Of a stretch of 64,000 bases of DNA, positions 11,005 to 23,236 are shown one piece after another; positions within the stretch are counted from its first letter, which is position 1, and each line of letters starts with the position of its first letter. The position numbers were made by a program, and so were the translations under genes. The stretch is from Argyresthia goedartella (taxonomy: Eukaryota > Arthropoda > Insecta > Lepidoptera > Argyresthiidae): positions 17,602,552-17,666,551 of the forward strand of contig OX463832.1 in assembly GCA_949825045.1 (NCBI GenBank), written 5' to 3'. The notes below the pieces were generated by a model that saw nothing but the letters and a program-made list of their open reading frames with translations, searched no databases and was not told where the DNA came from.

Positions 11005-13419
11005 GAGTAATTGTGTCGTAACATTGGGATCACACCCCAGCAATAACCTAATCAATAAATTGCTTTCTCCGGACACACAAACGATTACATGATAGGACAT
11101 AGAATCGTCATTAAATAATCCCCTAACGCCCAGGCTTTTCTTGCCCTAGTAGTGCTACATGCCCAAAGTACTTTTAAAAGGTCCGCATGGTTCGCAGACG
11201 CCACGAGATTACAACATTCGAAAATGTACCTAAAACTACGCGTATTAATGTGGGATTTTTTATATTGATAAATGATGGATACAGACTGTCGTTAGCTAGT
11301 AAAGATGTCAAAACCAACGAACCTTTTGAAAGGCATCTGGGTCGCAATCACTAATGAAAACGGTTTAGGTCAAATTTAATTTTTTAGTTAATTGAGTGTA
11401 TGTTCTGCGGAATAGACAGTTTATTACGAAAATCAAGGGATTAATTGTATGAAAAATAAACAACTTTGTATTTTTTATTACAACCTTTTTAAAATATCAG
11501 TTCATCAACTGCTAAAAGTTATTCTTAAAAAATATAAAGTTGTTCTATTTTTTATTACAACCTTTTTAAAATATCAGTTCATCAACTGCTAAAAAGTTAT
11601 TCTTAATCTCATGTTCAAGTCAGAGTGGCATCATATATTTATCAATGAATAGCTGAAATGTTAACATTTAAGGTGTTATGAAATTAAATTCGAAAAAATC
11701 CATTAATGTTAATATTTTTCAATTTATTGATAGAAAAAGCTCACAAAGCTCAAAATAGTGAAAGAAGCTCATAAGCCTTTTAAAAGCATATCCGTATTAC
11801 CTTTTACAAACGTTTCTACAAATCAGTCTTAATTTCGAGTCTAATTTTTACATGAAAATATCCCAAATCTGTGTTTGGTGCAGAGCCCGTGTGCGTGAGT
11901 CTGACTCGCACTTGACCATTAATATAACATTAACATCCTATTGCGACGCACAAGCTTTTTAACATCTTACTGAAATTAGGAGCCCGTAAGTCTTTTAAAA
12001 ATCTAAGCTATACCTATAAATACCTTTTTAAGTTTAAGGTCTTTTAATTTTAAGAAGTTACTACAAGGAACATCAAAAAACACAGATGAAATTTGATTCT
12101 TCTGGCACCCTTGATTGTCCATTGATAACTACAGACTTGACACTTTCATTCGAAAACTAGTATTTATCATTCCACGTGAAATTGTAAAGTGTATGTTAAC
12201 AGCAATTAAAAATGAGGGCTTATCAAAAGGCCCCCGGGCATCTAGCTGATTAAATAGAACGGAACCGTGGGCTTCTACCGCTAACGCGTAGAAGGATTTT
12301 TAAAAGGTCTTTGGGCGCTAGGAGGTTAAGGTATTTCTTAAGAGGCTCCAACCCATGAAATTGGGCTCTCTTAACAGCGACGGCCTGGGAAGCAGACTTA
12401 TCTCATTTCATCACACACACACGGTGTGCTTAGTACATCATCATAAACACTAAGTCAATAGAGTCTAAAGTTACGCAGCAAGTCGTAGCGTCATCCCACG
12501 CCAAGAGGCAGGCCCCCTCCTGCACTTCCTGCAGGCACGTGAATATAGACACTAAAATCCGTACAAAACCGGACAGAGATAGTTAAACAAAAGACAAAAA
12601 AGGAAACAAAAAAATATATGACAAAAAAACATTCCTCAAACTAACACAGCTGCAAAACGTTGGCGCAAATACATATTTTTTTGTCCAACAAGCCCCTTCT
12701 CAGGACAACGAGCTAAGGAAACGAGCAATAAACAATTGGGCCTTGTTCAGGGACTAATGAAGTGAATTGAATTAGGTGATATCAGTGCAATGAGTCTCAC
12801 TAGCTGAGCAACAACCTGGTGAGATCGCTACGATTTATGATAGCCCTAACTCAGATCAAAGGGCAAAACGAACTCTATATCTGGCAGGTAACCCCCTTCG
12901 CAATGCTAAATACCATTTCATAAACAGATACCACGCTCGCTCCAAATTACTACGCCAACTCCAAACTATTCCACAGGCACAGTGCCGTATCAGTAGGTAG
13001 GAGATAGGTATACCTAAATACAAAACTAGGCAGGAACCTACCCTATCACAGCAAAACAAAACTTAACTATTTCTAACTTTATCCGGTCTGACAAGCCCAC
13101 AAAAATAAACCAATAATGCAAGCCCGTCTACTACATAACTGCATATTGTGAGAAATAGCAAGAAACAACCAACACTTGCACATCATAAAAGGATCATTTC
13201 ACCATCTTCCAGAAAACAGGCAATTAACAAAAGACTTCCGCTGGCGAACAATAACAACAATAAAATCGGAGACTTTTTGTCCTAAGCGGCTCTCTACCGA
13301 GAATAAGGGCGCACAAACTTTGACAATCTCAACCCGTACGACCAACAACACATAGGTAGTTCAAATAAATCACGCTAGCTCTAAGTTCTTTCTTTCAACA
13401 ACATCCTAAGAAGCCTTAC
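11005..13419. other. No gene recognised; one tandem duplication
   Basis: 11469-11610 holds a two-copy tandem repeat of about 77 bp sharing 'tattacaacctttttaaa' and 'tcagttcatcaactgct'. Near 11880-11925 lies a fragment ('gtgcgtgagtctgactcgc') of the dispersed repeat. The rest has no open frame I can assign. Confidence 0.45.
11469..11610. repeat. Two-unit tandem repeat, period about 77 bp
   Basis: The units start near 11469 and 11546, and about 50 bases are almost identical between them. No coding content. Confidence 0.8.
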
Positions 13420-14000
13420 CAATGCTGAGATGGTAACAGCCTATTCCACGAAATTGTTGGCCAAATTAATCACCTATGTTAATTAACATTCAACCACTCA
13501 CATTCGTAAGGACCTAGTTAAATATGTAGAAGAAAACTGCGATGAACAGACCAAAGCTCGCAATCGCCGAGCCTGAAGAAATCCTGAACAACTCAACATT
13601 GAAAATCTGCGCAATTACGGCACTTGGGCTGGAGAGCAGATTATAATACCAGCCGCCGAATACTTTCTAGTTAATGTAAGAAATCCACCAGCAAAATACA
13701 CCATCGCTCACTTTCACGCCCAAGAATCCAGCGGATGCAGTGAGATCTATCAACCTCAACGTCACAGGACACCACTATGACAGCGTATACGGTCTTAACA
13801 GTGATACAGATAACTAATAATAGAAAAAACATGTACAAAGGCGAGCTTATCTCTCAAAAGAGATTTATTCAAGCAAACCAAGATGGTAGGAAAGGTGATG
13901 GTTGAGCGGGGGATTAATGCTGAATTGACTAACAGAAACATACACATAGCCTGTATACAGGAAACAAACATGACATATGTGTCAAAACACTATGTCTAAT
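13420..14000 (+). pseudogene. OTU-like cysteine protease plus LINE endonuclease remnant
   Basis: Across several frames the translation reads 'RKDLVKYVEENCDEQ', 'NIENLRNYGTWAGEQI', 'IPAAEYFLVNV' and, after a frameshift, 'INLNVTGHHYDSVYGL'. This matches the C-terminal half of an OTU-like cysteine protease, including the catalytic-His block HHYDSV. The catalytic Cys block was not found. About 100 bases on comes 'ELTNRNIHIACIQETN', the first motif of an RTE-like APE endonuclease (IACIQET), and then homology stops. Some LINEs encode an OTU domain, so this is probably a dead fragment of such an element. Stops and frameshifts rule out function. Confidence 0.5.
13830..13862 (-). repeat. LINE 3'-tail-like motif in reverse orientation
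   Basis: 'acaaaggcgagcttatctct' is the reverse complement of the tail motif shared by the LINE ending at 18434 and by copies near 44540 and 57975. Confidence 0.55.
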
Positions 14001-15078
14001 ATCTTTATGCTCGCATACCTGTGGTTTAGCTACACTACACACACTCCACAGCAAAAAAGTATATTTTTCAAACGGGATAATTTTCAGCTCTTGTTTCGAG
14101 ACGACCTAACCTTTTCCGCATTGTATACCAAAGTTGCCACCCTTAAAAAAATATTCTTTGGGTAGAAAATATAGATGGCATAGGTACTTTAACAAGTCTT
14201 AGTATTTGAATCAAAGTAAACTAATCAAGATCGGGAAATTAAATCTCAATCTGATTACATTTGATGTTGATGATGTATATGTGGTCTTCTGCTCTCATAA
14301 CGGTACCTAATGTCGGCATTTAGTTTTCACATAAATCCTTGCATTTCGTAAAATAAACTTTATATACAGACATTAAAGCATATCTTTGTGTAACGAAATT
14401 CTAAAAACATACAGTACACAAATCAGACTGTAATATAATTAAGATTCTGACTAACTCTAACCCAATACCGCACACCTGGTACCTTTATGCGCGAAAGCCC
14501 ACATGGCATGGCCATATGTCTCTAGCATAAATTATATTTCTCTATCTCTTCTAATGTCTCTTTATAGCATAAATTATGTCTCTTTAAGCTTACAGTGTGC
14601 CTTGTTTCGCACATAACTCTAAATTGTTTGTTTTTTGTTTTTATTTCATGATATCCACACGCTTCGGCATAAGTTCATGGGGCACACGCTTGAAACCAAT
14701 GTGTTGCTTATTAACAAATAACAAGTCTTTTCATTTTCGGATGTACGGACCGGACGGCCGCGGCCATTGGTTGCGTTTCGGTTCCATTCTTGGTCTTGTT
14801 TGTTTGTTAAATAAATATATATATTTTTGCCATGCTGTGTTCGTGATAAGTAGAAGTCAGAATCCAGAACTTATATGTGTGATTTAAATCTCTGTATTCG
14901 TCTATCTGTAGTAGTTATTGTTATTTGTTACTTGTGAGATGATATAACAAACAATCTCTTTCCTCAATCCTAGGGTGGGTCTGGGTCTAAGCATGAAGCT
15001 TATTGATTAGAAATTTTAATTAGTTTACTTTTGATTTTAGATTATTTATAACTTAATAGGTATATATAATATTTTATA
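14001..15078. other. No gene recognised
   Basis: AT-rich sequence with no assignable open frame. The last 100 or so bases may be the 5' untranslated part of the LINE that follows. Confidence 0.4.
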
Positions 15079-18039
15079 TTGATAAGTAAATTTATATATA
15101 TGGATATTCTACCTGATCTTATTAATCAAAGTTTCCTTTCGTGTTCTTCTAGCGACGATGATTTTTTGAGTGCGGAAAGCAATGACTCCTCTATAGAGGA
15201 ACCCCTATCTGTCAAAATTAAGACTGTCTTTGGTGGTGTGGAGAAAAATCTAAACATCGTACATATAAATGCACAAAGCATCCATTCCAGCTATCCGGAC
15301 CTGCTCGATGCTTTTAGTGAACAATGCGTGGACGGCATTCTTGTCTCCGAGTCGTTCCTCAAGCCCTCGCTGCCATCCTCATTGTATTCCCTTCCAGGTT
15401 ACAGGCTTTACAGGAACGACAGAGTCGGGAAGGCCGATGGGGGCATCGCTATCTATCTACGTGCGGAAATTCCGTGCAAGGTGATCAGTGCGTCCCCTAG
15501 TCAATACTCCGAGTCTGCTGAACATCTCTTTCTCGAAATCATTCTTCACCACAACAAGGTCCTCCTCGGTGTTCTTTATAGTCCCTCTCTTCGCATCGAT
15601 TATTTCGATTCCTTTGAATCACTCCTCAATGAACTGACACCACTTTATAATGACTCCCTCATTCTTGGTGATTTCAACACCTGTCTCCTTAAACACAATC
15701 CACGGTCTGCCAGACTCAAGTCCATGGTTGACTCCTTTAATCTGCATATTCTGCCGCTTGATGCCACCCATTCCCAACCTCGTTGCTCTCCCTCGCTTCT
15801 CGACATTATGATCATTTCCAATTTGGACAAGGTCGCAATACACGGTCAGCTAAATTCTCCTTTCTCTTATCATGACCTCATTTATCTTTCTTATAAGATA
15901 AGGCCTCTCAAGAGCAGAGCGAAATTCCTTTATATCCGGAACTTTAAGGATATCAACCATGAGTCCCTTTTGTCTGATGCCATGTCAATTGACTGGTCCC
16001 CTGTCACTACCAGTAAGACTGTTGATAATAAAATCGCCAATTTTAATTCTATAGTCCTGGGTCTCTATGACAAGCACGCACCTTCAAAAAAAGTGAGGGT
16101 TAAACACCACCCTGCCCCTTGGCTAACAGACACTATTAAGTGCCTAATGGCCAAGAGGAATAGAGCCAAGTGTAGATACCGCAAGAATCCGACAGATGAT
16201 AATTTCCTCTCTTACAAATGTCTTCGCAACCGTTGCAACAGTCTCTGTCGCGATGCTAAACGTCGGCACATACACGAATGCATTGAGAACTACACTCCAG
16301 CTCAGGTGTGGAAATTCCTGAGAACGCTTGGTGTAGGTAAGGCCTGGGACCTACATGCTGGTAATGTAGATCTCAACGGTCTCAACCAGTTTCTTTCTGC
16401 CCCGCCTATTGTGATGGATCCCACTGTCAAACAAGCCACGCTTCAGAGCCTGCGCTCTAAGTCCTTACCCAACACCACACCATTCAACTTGAGTAATGTT
16501 GGAATCGATGCGGTCAAGAAGGCGCTATTGGCAGTCAATTCGAAAGCTGTAGGCGATGACAAAATTTGCCTTAAAATGCTACTGACAATCCTTGACGAAC
16601 TATTACCAGCAATAACACACGTTATAAACTTTTCTTTAGCTAATGGTGTCTTCCCCACAGTGTGGAAGAAAGCACTAGTCATCCCACTACCCAAAACCTC
16701 CAGTCCCACCTCCTTTAAAGAGTACCGTCCCATTTCAATCCTGCCCATCCTCTCCAAAGTCCTTGAGACCATTGTCCATAACCAGCTTTCCTACTACCTC
16801 TCCTCAAACAATCTGCTAAACACGTTCCAGTCAGGATTCCGACCGGGTCATAGCACCGTCACGGCTCTGCTGAAAGTCACAGATGACATCCAGCTAGCCA
16901 TGGACCGCAAACAGCTTTCCGTGTTGGCTTTACTTGATTTCAGTAGTGCCTTCAATAGCGTAGATTTCGACATTCTCGTAGAGCTTCTCAGATCCCTGAA
17001 CGTCTCTTCCTTCTCTGCCAGCTGGTTCGACTCTTATTTGAGGGATCGGCAACAGCGAATCAGGACGGAAGAGACATCCACTGAATGGTGTGACCTCCTG
17101 TCAGGCGTCCCTCAAGGTGGTATTCTTTCTCCTCTTCTATTCTCGATTTTCATAAACTCCATCTCGGACATCCTGTCTTCTTCATATCATCTTTATGCTG
17201 ATGATCTCCAGATTTATAGCCACTTCTCTCATAACGATGTAAACTATGCTGTGGAGGCATTGAACGCTGATCTGGAGGGGGTGAGAAGCTGGGCTTCATC
17301 CTTCGGACTCCTGGTTAACCCGAGCAAGTCCAGGCCATGATTATAGGCACCAGACAATCTCTTAACTTGTTGCAGCAACAGCCCATTCCACCTGTCACTT
17401 TTAATGGTACCACAATCGTGTATAGCGATAAAGCTAAAAACCTGGGTCTTATCTTCGACAACCAGCTGTCCTGGTTTATCGCATGTCAATGAGGTCACTC
17501 GACCAGTATTTGCTACTTTTCACTCTCTCAGGAAACTTCAGTACTTTTTGCCTCGACAGACCAAAATCACTCTCGCTCAGTCTCTCCTTCTACCTCTCAT
17601 CGATTATGCTGATGTCTGCTGGGTCAGTGCTAACGAAGAATTACTGAACAAACTCGAACGACTTCAAAATCTCGGGATTCGGTTTATCTTTGGGCTGCGC
17701 AAATACGACCATGTATCACAGCATCGCAAAGAGCTGAAGTGGCTGCCAATACGTCTTCGTCGGGATTCTCACAACCTCAACATCCTCTACAACATTTTAC
17801 GCAATCCACGCTATCCAACCTTCTTACGAGACCGTTTTCCATTTCTTTCTTCCAACAGGCCTCGGAGAACTCACGCGCTTTCGATGCTCACAACCCCACA
17901 GCATAACACCGCGTCCTATGAGCATGGGTTTAGATTCCGGGCCATTCAATTGTGGAATGCACTCCCTTGCACTATCAGAGACAGTCCTTCTCTTAATATA
18001 TTTAAAAGTCGCGTGAAGAAGCATTACCTTTCTCTTTAG
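15079..18039 (+). pseudogene. LINE-B endonuclease-reverse transcriptase, two compensating 1-nt frameshifts
   Basis: The N-terminus is acidic and Ser-rich. The APE endonuclease follows: 'IVHINAQSIHSSY', 'VSESFLKPS', 'LILGDFNTCLL' and, near its end, 'SYHDLIYLSY'. RT motifs are 'YRPISILPILSKV', 'ALLDFSSAFNSVD', 'SGVPQGGILSPLLF' and the YADD active site in 'HLYADDLQIYSH'. After the RT comes the 'LERLQNLGIRFIFGL' region and the CR1-like 'IQLWNALPCTIRDSPS'. The frame is lost near 17331 (one base missing before 'caggccatg') and regained near 17473 (one extra T), so both outer parts share the same frame and only about 47 codons are scrambled by premature stops. Otherwise it is intact, which suggests a young copy. 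Confidence 0.88.
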
Positions 18040-18434
18040 AAATATAGGTAGTATGTATGTATTTATTAGTATATTTATTTAAAAATTATATATATTTATA
18101 TAGTATTTATGTTTACCATGAACGAGTATATTATATGATATTTATGTAAGCCCTCGTATATTTAGTTAATATTGTTTTATATTAGTTATTTAGATATAAC
18201 ATATATCTAACCATATGTTAGTTATTTAGATATGTACTAAATTATATTGTTGTACACATTGTCACCCCTGCTCAGCAATCGACCATTCCCATCCTAATTT
18301 GGTTTGCTGGAAGAGATCTCTTATTAGAGATAAGCTCGCCTTTGTACACTATTTTTATGTAAGTCTTGTTGTCCATATATTAGTTGTGTGCAATAAAGAA
18401 ATTATGAAATAATACAAAACTAACTAACTAACTC
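15079..18434 (+). mobile_element. LINE-B: near-intact CR1/L2-like non-LTR retrotransposon
   Basis: It contains one endonuclease-RT frame (15079-18039) followed by a 3' UTR with the tail motif 'gataagctcgcctttgtac' (about 18331-18349), an AATAAA at 18392-18397 and a terminal CTAA microsatellite (to about 18433). A microsatellite tail rather than poly(A) fits CR1/L2-like elements. The 5' end is not defined, and no target-site duplication could be assigned. Confidence 0.8.
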
Positions 18435-18440
18435 AAGAAA

Positions 18441-18567
18441 ATGGATAAATTTGTCCGCCGCTTACCTCCGAAACACAATATTACAAAAGATAATACCTCA
18501 GACATCAACCCTACTTCCGAACCGAACACAACCAAAAGACCTAGTGAACAAGAACCTACAACTAAGG
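18441..18567 (+). other. Possible first coding exon, unrecognised
   Basis: An ATG in good context ('agaaaatgg') opens 42 codons, starting MDKFVRR and rich in Thr, Pro and Lys, and ending at a good splice donor ('aag|gtaaac', 18568). No continuation with a matching acceptor was identified downstream. It may be the first exon of a transposon protein or a host gene. Function unknown. Confidence 0.3.
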
Positions 18568-19769
18568 TAAACCGCCCTTACTTCGAGGTATTGAAAATCA
18601 CGTCCTTAATTGGAGGTATTTATGTTTTCATGTTTAAGTCCGCGATTAAGTAGGTATAGGTGCACACAAAAAATATGTGCTAGTGCGAAATATAATACCG
18701 CACCACATAACTGACGCTGGGAATTCTAAATCAAGGGCAACACAACAAAAAAAAAAATAGTCAGTGCGGCGAGGGCGACGCGACTAGACGTGCCCATACA
18801 AGTGAAGAGCGAGTCAGGTAAGAGCACGCGTATATTCAATCCGTGTTTAATGTGTCTTTCTACCGTTCCAATTAGTGAAAATGATATTTATAACTTTTTC
18901 CCATTACTATATTTCCTAAAAAATTAAGTTTTTTGCCATTTCTAATTGATTTAGGACTTGAAAAAGGAAAAACAAAATACCTCCAAATAAGGGCATATAC
19001 ATTTTAAGGGGACAGCCTTATTTCGAGGGTTACATCGAAATAAGGGAAATCATGCGTCGTGTGTATTAGTAATATCTTATTTAATCAATGCTATGTTAGA
19101 TTGTAATGCTGTTTAGTCTAACAATTTGAAAACCTAATTATGTGGTATGTTTTATCCACAAGAAATCTTATTTTATTAAGAAAACTCTTGAGAAAAAGTG
19201 TTGGTTTCTTAGAACGCCTAAAAAGTTATTGTCTTTTTAATTGAGAAAAAAGTACTCTTAATGTATTACTGTTTACTTGAATCTTGCACAAACTATGAGA
19301 AATTTCATCGTTAATCGATTAAGATACCTGCATTTGTTTCGTGATGCAATTTTTATGGGTCAAAATGAGGTTTAAAGAACACTATCAAATCTCCCAATTT
19401 CGAGGTACGAATTGTAGACACCCTCGAAATTAGGCTCTATGAGACCCTAATTTCGTGTGTATGCCTCGAAATAAGGAAGTTCATATAGCCTTATTTCGAT
19501 TGATATTATCATCTTGGGGGAATGTTTTAGGGTTCCATCGATGTTCAAGTGGTACATAATTTAAGTAAATCTAAGGGAAGTAATTTATTGGGCGTTTCTT
19601 AAATTGGTCAGATGTTGCTACGGTTGCCTTTGTACATGTTGTTACTTTGTTCCATTTTTATTTTTATTGTTTTTATGTGTAATAACGTAAGTATATTTGA
19701 TTTGTTTTGATATGACTGAGCTGTCTAAACCACTATTTATCTGCAGTTTTATGAGTATACAATTAACTT

Positions 19770-19945
19770 TTAGGGTTCCATTAGAGAAACAAGGAACGTT
19801 TCGTCAAGTCTGTCTGTCTGTCTGTCCGTCCGCATGTCACAGCAACTTTATTACAAACTATTAGGACTACACAGTTGAAACTTGGTATGAAAATGTACTC
19901 TGTGAAACAATATTTATATAAAAATTGAAAAAAAAAAAAAAAATA
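19770..19945 (+). repeat. Dispersed repeat fragment with TCTG run and poly(A)
   Basis: It starts 'tttagggttccattagag' and has 'gtctgtctgtctgtctgtcc'. 'gttgaaacttggtatgaaaa' follows, and it ends in a run of A (about 19927-19941). It resembles the 'agggttccgtac' family. Confidence 0.5.
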
Positions 19946-20100
19946 TAATGCAATTTCGAGACTAAACGCTGGAGTAAGAGAACTTTCAGAAGAGAGTAAC
20001 ACTGACGAAGATTATAATATCTTTACAAATATTGACAGAGAAAAAATTAAACGGCGTTGTTTATTTGAATTAAATGATTCAGATTCGGATAGTAGTTAAG
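19946..20100 (+). other. Short acidic open frame, possible terminal exon
   Basis: One frame is open for about 45 codons to a TAA at 20098-20100, with Asn/Asp/Glu-rich sequence ('EESNTDEDYNIF') and an acidic end 'ELNDSDSDSS'. It directly follows a poly(A)-ended repeat. No homology is recognised. It could be the 3' coding end of a decayed transposon gene. Confidence 0.3.
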
Positions 20101-20141
20101 TAGATATGTAAAGCTAAATATATGGTGTGACAGTAGAAGGT

Positions 20142-20346
20142 AAGGTTGTTAGAGACATCATTCTTAAAAACTTTTTCTATAACACGGAGTTGATCAGAGC
20201 AACTTCATTTTTCACTTCCCCATACAAAGCTGAGCACTCGACTGCACTGAGAAATGTAGTTACTGAGGAGTGAAAAATAACGTTGCTCTGATCTAATCAG
20301 CTTCATACAGAAATTTATTCAGAATGATGTCCCTACCAATCCCATT
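20142..20346. mobile_element. MITE copy 1, palindromic family with 'gttgttagrgacatcattct' ends
   Basis: The left end 'ggttgttagagacatcattc' and right end 'gaatgatgtccctaccaat' are inverted repeats. Sub-terminal arms 'gatcagagcaact' and 'cgttgctctgatc' also face each other, so the whole element folds back. No coding capacity. Confidence 0.75.
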
Positions 20347-20640
20347 TTGAGCTTGTCACCCACTTTCTATTATACTTTAATAGATAGATGTGGGAAGACA
20401 TAAAGTGATTATAAAAGTCATTTTGGCTGAAGCAATTTATGTGATTCTAGGCCATCAATCCTTTTCTGTCACAAGAGTTTACGCAGTTAAACTGATGATT
20501 TGTTTTTTTTATCTGTCGCAGAAAGGGTCAGACTATGCTGCCAAATATGACATATGCTGTAGACCCTACTATACAACCGAATAATAATTATGTTTGTTTA
20601 AATATATTTTTATGTTTGTAAGTGGGTTACAACGCGAAAG

Positions 20641-20855
20641 AATTGGCGACATCATTTTGAGAAACATTATGTGTGACATCATATTGATTACAGCAACTTT
20701 ATTTATCAGGTTACCGTCTGGACCAAAATGTATGCAGAAGTAAAATATAAAGTAGCTTTGATCAAAACGGTGACATGCAAGAAGTTGTTGTTCAATGAGA
20801 ATGATGTCCCCTCAGTTTTCTATGGATGTCTCTAACAACCCCCTTTCGGGTTGAA
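20641..20855. mobile_element. MITE copy 2 (diverged)
   Basis: The left end is degraded ('ggcgacatcattttgag') and the right end reads 'gatgtctctaacaacccc'. The internal 'gcaactttatttatc' and 'aaagtagctttgatc' correspond to copies 1 and 3. Confidence 0.6.
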
Positions 20856-21345
20856 ACACCATTTTGTTTCGCATTATAGAAGGAAGAAATGTTTTTTATG
20901 CACAAATTTCATATACAAAATTTAATTTATTTGATAAGAAAACTTATTTAAAAAAAGTAACAACATAACATAGTAAGATTTTATTAAAGTAGTTATCTGA
21001 CTGAAGGCTAAGCTTGACTGATATTTTTACGAAACGTTGATTTTCTCAGATTGTCTTGTGAAATAAATGACAAAGTTAATTATATACAAGTGTGTTTTCA
21101 GTTAAAAACTCCTATAATCAAAGCTAGAATCGGTCATAGCACAACAGAAAAACAATTTTTCTATGGAGAGATTATAACGCGAAGTTAGGCAAAAAATAAA
21201 TTTATACCTCGAAATAAGGGAAAATCGACTCGATCATTTCAATATTTTTTAAAATAAGAAATCAATCAAAATAAAATTAATTATCAGTAGAAACATAAAA
21301 TATAAGCCCAACTACTGTATAAAAAAAATATTTAAACTACCTATC

Positions 21346-23236
21346 ATGCGCAGAAATGCTTATTTTCCTGTCTTACTTTCCAGATTTGCGTTTTACCGCG
21401 AAGTTATGGCAGTTTACCTTAATGCTACTGCTGCTTCCATAGAAACAATCGACTTAGAACAACCTCCTGCTAAAAAAAGAAATCAAATATATAAATTCAA
21501 TGATGATTGGCTCAACTCACCCTCATTTTGTAAATGGTTACAAAAAAAGGTAGAAATAGGAAAAGAACCAGTTGCGTTTTGCAAATTATGTAAAACCATA
21601 TTGACCAATCATCGACCGGTAATAGACAGACACATTAAATCCACCAGACACAAAACAAAAGCAAATTCTATACAGGACACCAAACATGTTGATGATCTAT
21701 TTAAAAAATCTGTTGATGCTACACCAGACCAAGCAAGACGGGCAGAAGTAAAATGCGCTGCGTATTTGGCCGAACACAATCTTCCATTATCTTTGTGCGA
21801 TACTCTTGTACCTTTTCTACGTAATGCATTTCCTGATTCGACAATTGCCCAAAAAATTACTTTAGGTCGTACAAAAGCCATGTATCTACCTAAAAACAAT
21901 GTGCACTGTCCGTAATATTTTTCAACGTCAACACTGAAACTGTTGAAACGAGGTTTTTTGATTTATATGTATGAAGCAGAATCAGGGCAAGCTGACGACT
22001 TGTGAGAGGCCATGCTACTCCGTCTTAAGAACCAGTCAGTGCCTTTATCAAATGTTGTCGGATTTGCATCGGATACAACGAATAGCATGGTTGGGCGAAA
22101 CAGCTCTGTTTTAGCCACTTAAAACAAAACATACCGGACATAACTTGCGTAAAATGCAGCTGCTACATTATACATTTAGTAGCATCAAAAGCATGCTCTA
22201 GACTTCCAAGCTCGATCAAAGACCTTTTAAGACACATAGGAGCACAATTCAGCCGAAGCACTAAAAGAGTAAGCCATCTTCGAGAGTGCCAGGAGTTCTA
22301 CGGAGTGGAAATTCACAAAATATTGAGCCCAACCAACACCCGATGTCTTTCTCTGAAAGCCTGTGTTGATCGCACGCTAGAGAAGTACGTGGTCCTAACC
22401 GAATATTTTCGCCTGGATATGTTCGAAGATGGCACAAACGATAACGTTCGTATTTATGAAGGCCTGAACAATAAACTGACAAAAGTGTACCTCGAATTTC
22501 TGTCATACATATTGGAGTTCCTAACCGACTTCAACAAACTATTTCAAACAGACAAACCACTTCTACACTGCTTGAAGCCCGAAATAGAAAAGTTAATCCG
22601 ATTCATTGCATCTAACTACATGCATTTAAATCACGTCAAAAACGTTCAACCGTTAGTTATTGATCACGCCAATCCGGGTAACTTTGTGTCTCTTGAAAAC
22701 ATATATCTCGGAGTACTGGCACAAGATTTTGTGATTCAGATCTTAAAAGACGAACCTACATCATTACCTGAACTGACTACTCTCAGGAGACACTGCCTTA
22801 TTTTCTACATAGAAGTGATAAAACAAATCAAAGAAAGATTGATTTTAGTGATCCTGTAATCGGCATCATATCTATTCTGGACCCAAAAGTGGCAAAATCG
22901 TTTAAACGAAAAGATTTAATGGAAGTGTTAAGGAGATATCCAGTTTTGAATACTGTGGTAGATGTGCAAGCTGTAAATAAAGAATGGCGAGATCATGCTC
23001 TGCTGGATTATGAAGCATTAAAACTGTACCTAACATTAACGGCCACCAGCTACTGGAATATGGTTTTCACGTTACGAAACATGAACCAAGACCCTCTGTT
23101 TCCCAACTTAAAGAAGGTTATTTGCCTACTTCTAGTCCTTCCATTTTCAAATGCTTCAGTCGAATGGGTATTTAGCCAGCTTTAACTTATCAAAACTGAT
23201 AACAGAAACACAGAGAGGATCAAAAGAGATCACTAA
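21346..23236 (+). pseudogene. hAT-family transposase (ZBED-like), frameshifted
   Basis: Segment 1 (21346-21915) has a BED-type zinc finger, 'VAFCKLCKTIL' followed by His residues in 'DRHIKSTRHK'. After frameshifts near 21915 the sequence 'VVGFASDTTNSMVGRNS' (about 22050-22110) is the block with the second catalytic Asp. 'CYIIHLVASKACSRLP'-like sequence follows in another frame. Segment 2 (22305-22859) starts 'HKILSPTNTRCLSLKAC', which is typical of this group. Segment 3 (22865-23236) ends in the hAT dimerisation domain, 'VLPFSNASVEWVFSQL', where a Trp replaces the usual Arg and a TAA stop follows. At least three frameshifts plus stops show the gene is dead. The active enzyme would be a cut-and-paste transposase. 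Confidence 0.85.

Larger units (their letters stand above)
18980..21225. repeat. Cluster of palindromic 'cctcgaaataagg' motifs
   Basis: The motif occurs as facing pairs at 19016-19044, 19424-19456 (variant 'cgaaattagg') and 19464-19499, with single copies near 18980 (diverged) and 21208. Spacers are 8 to 13 bases. Sub-terminal transposase sites or an unknown regulatory repeat are possible readings. Confidence 0.6.

Noticed and set aside
11469..11610. CRISPR-like direct repeats
   Set aside because: Only two units of about 77 bp, with no spacers or cas genes, in a eukaryotic repeat region.
13977..14165. Plus-strand frame of 62 codons
   Set aside because: It begins after the endonuclease homology ends and has no recognisable feature or splice context.
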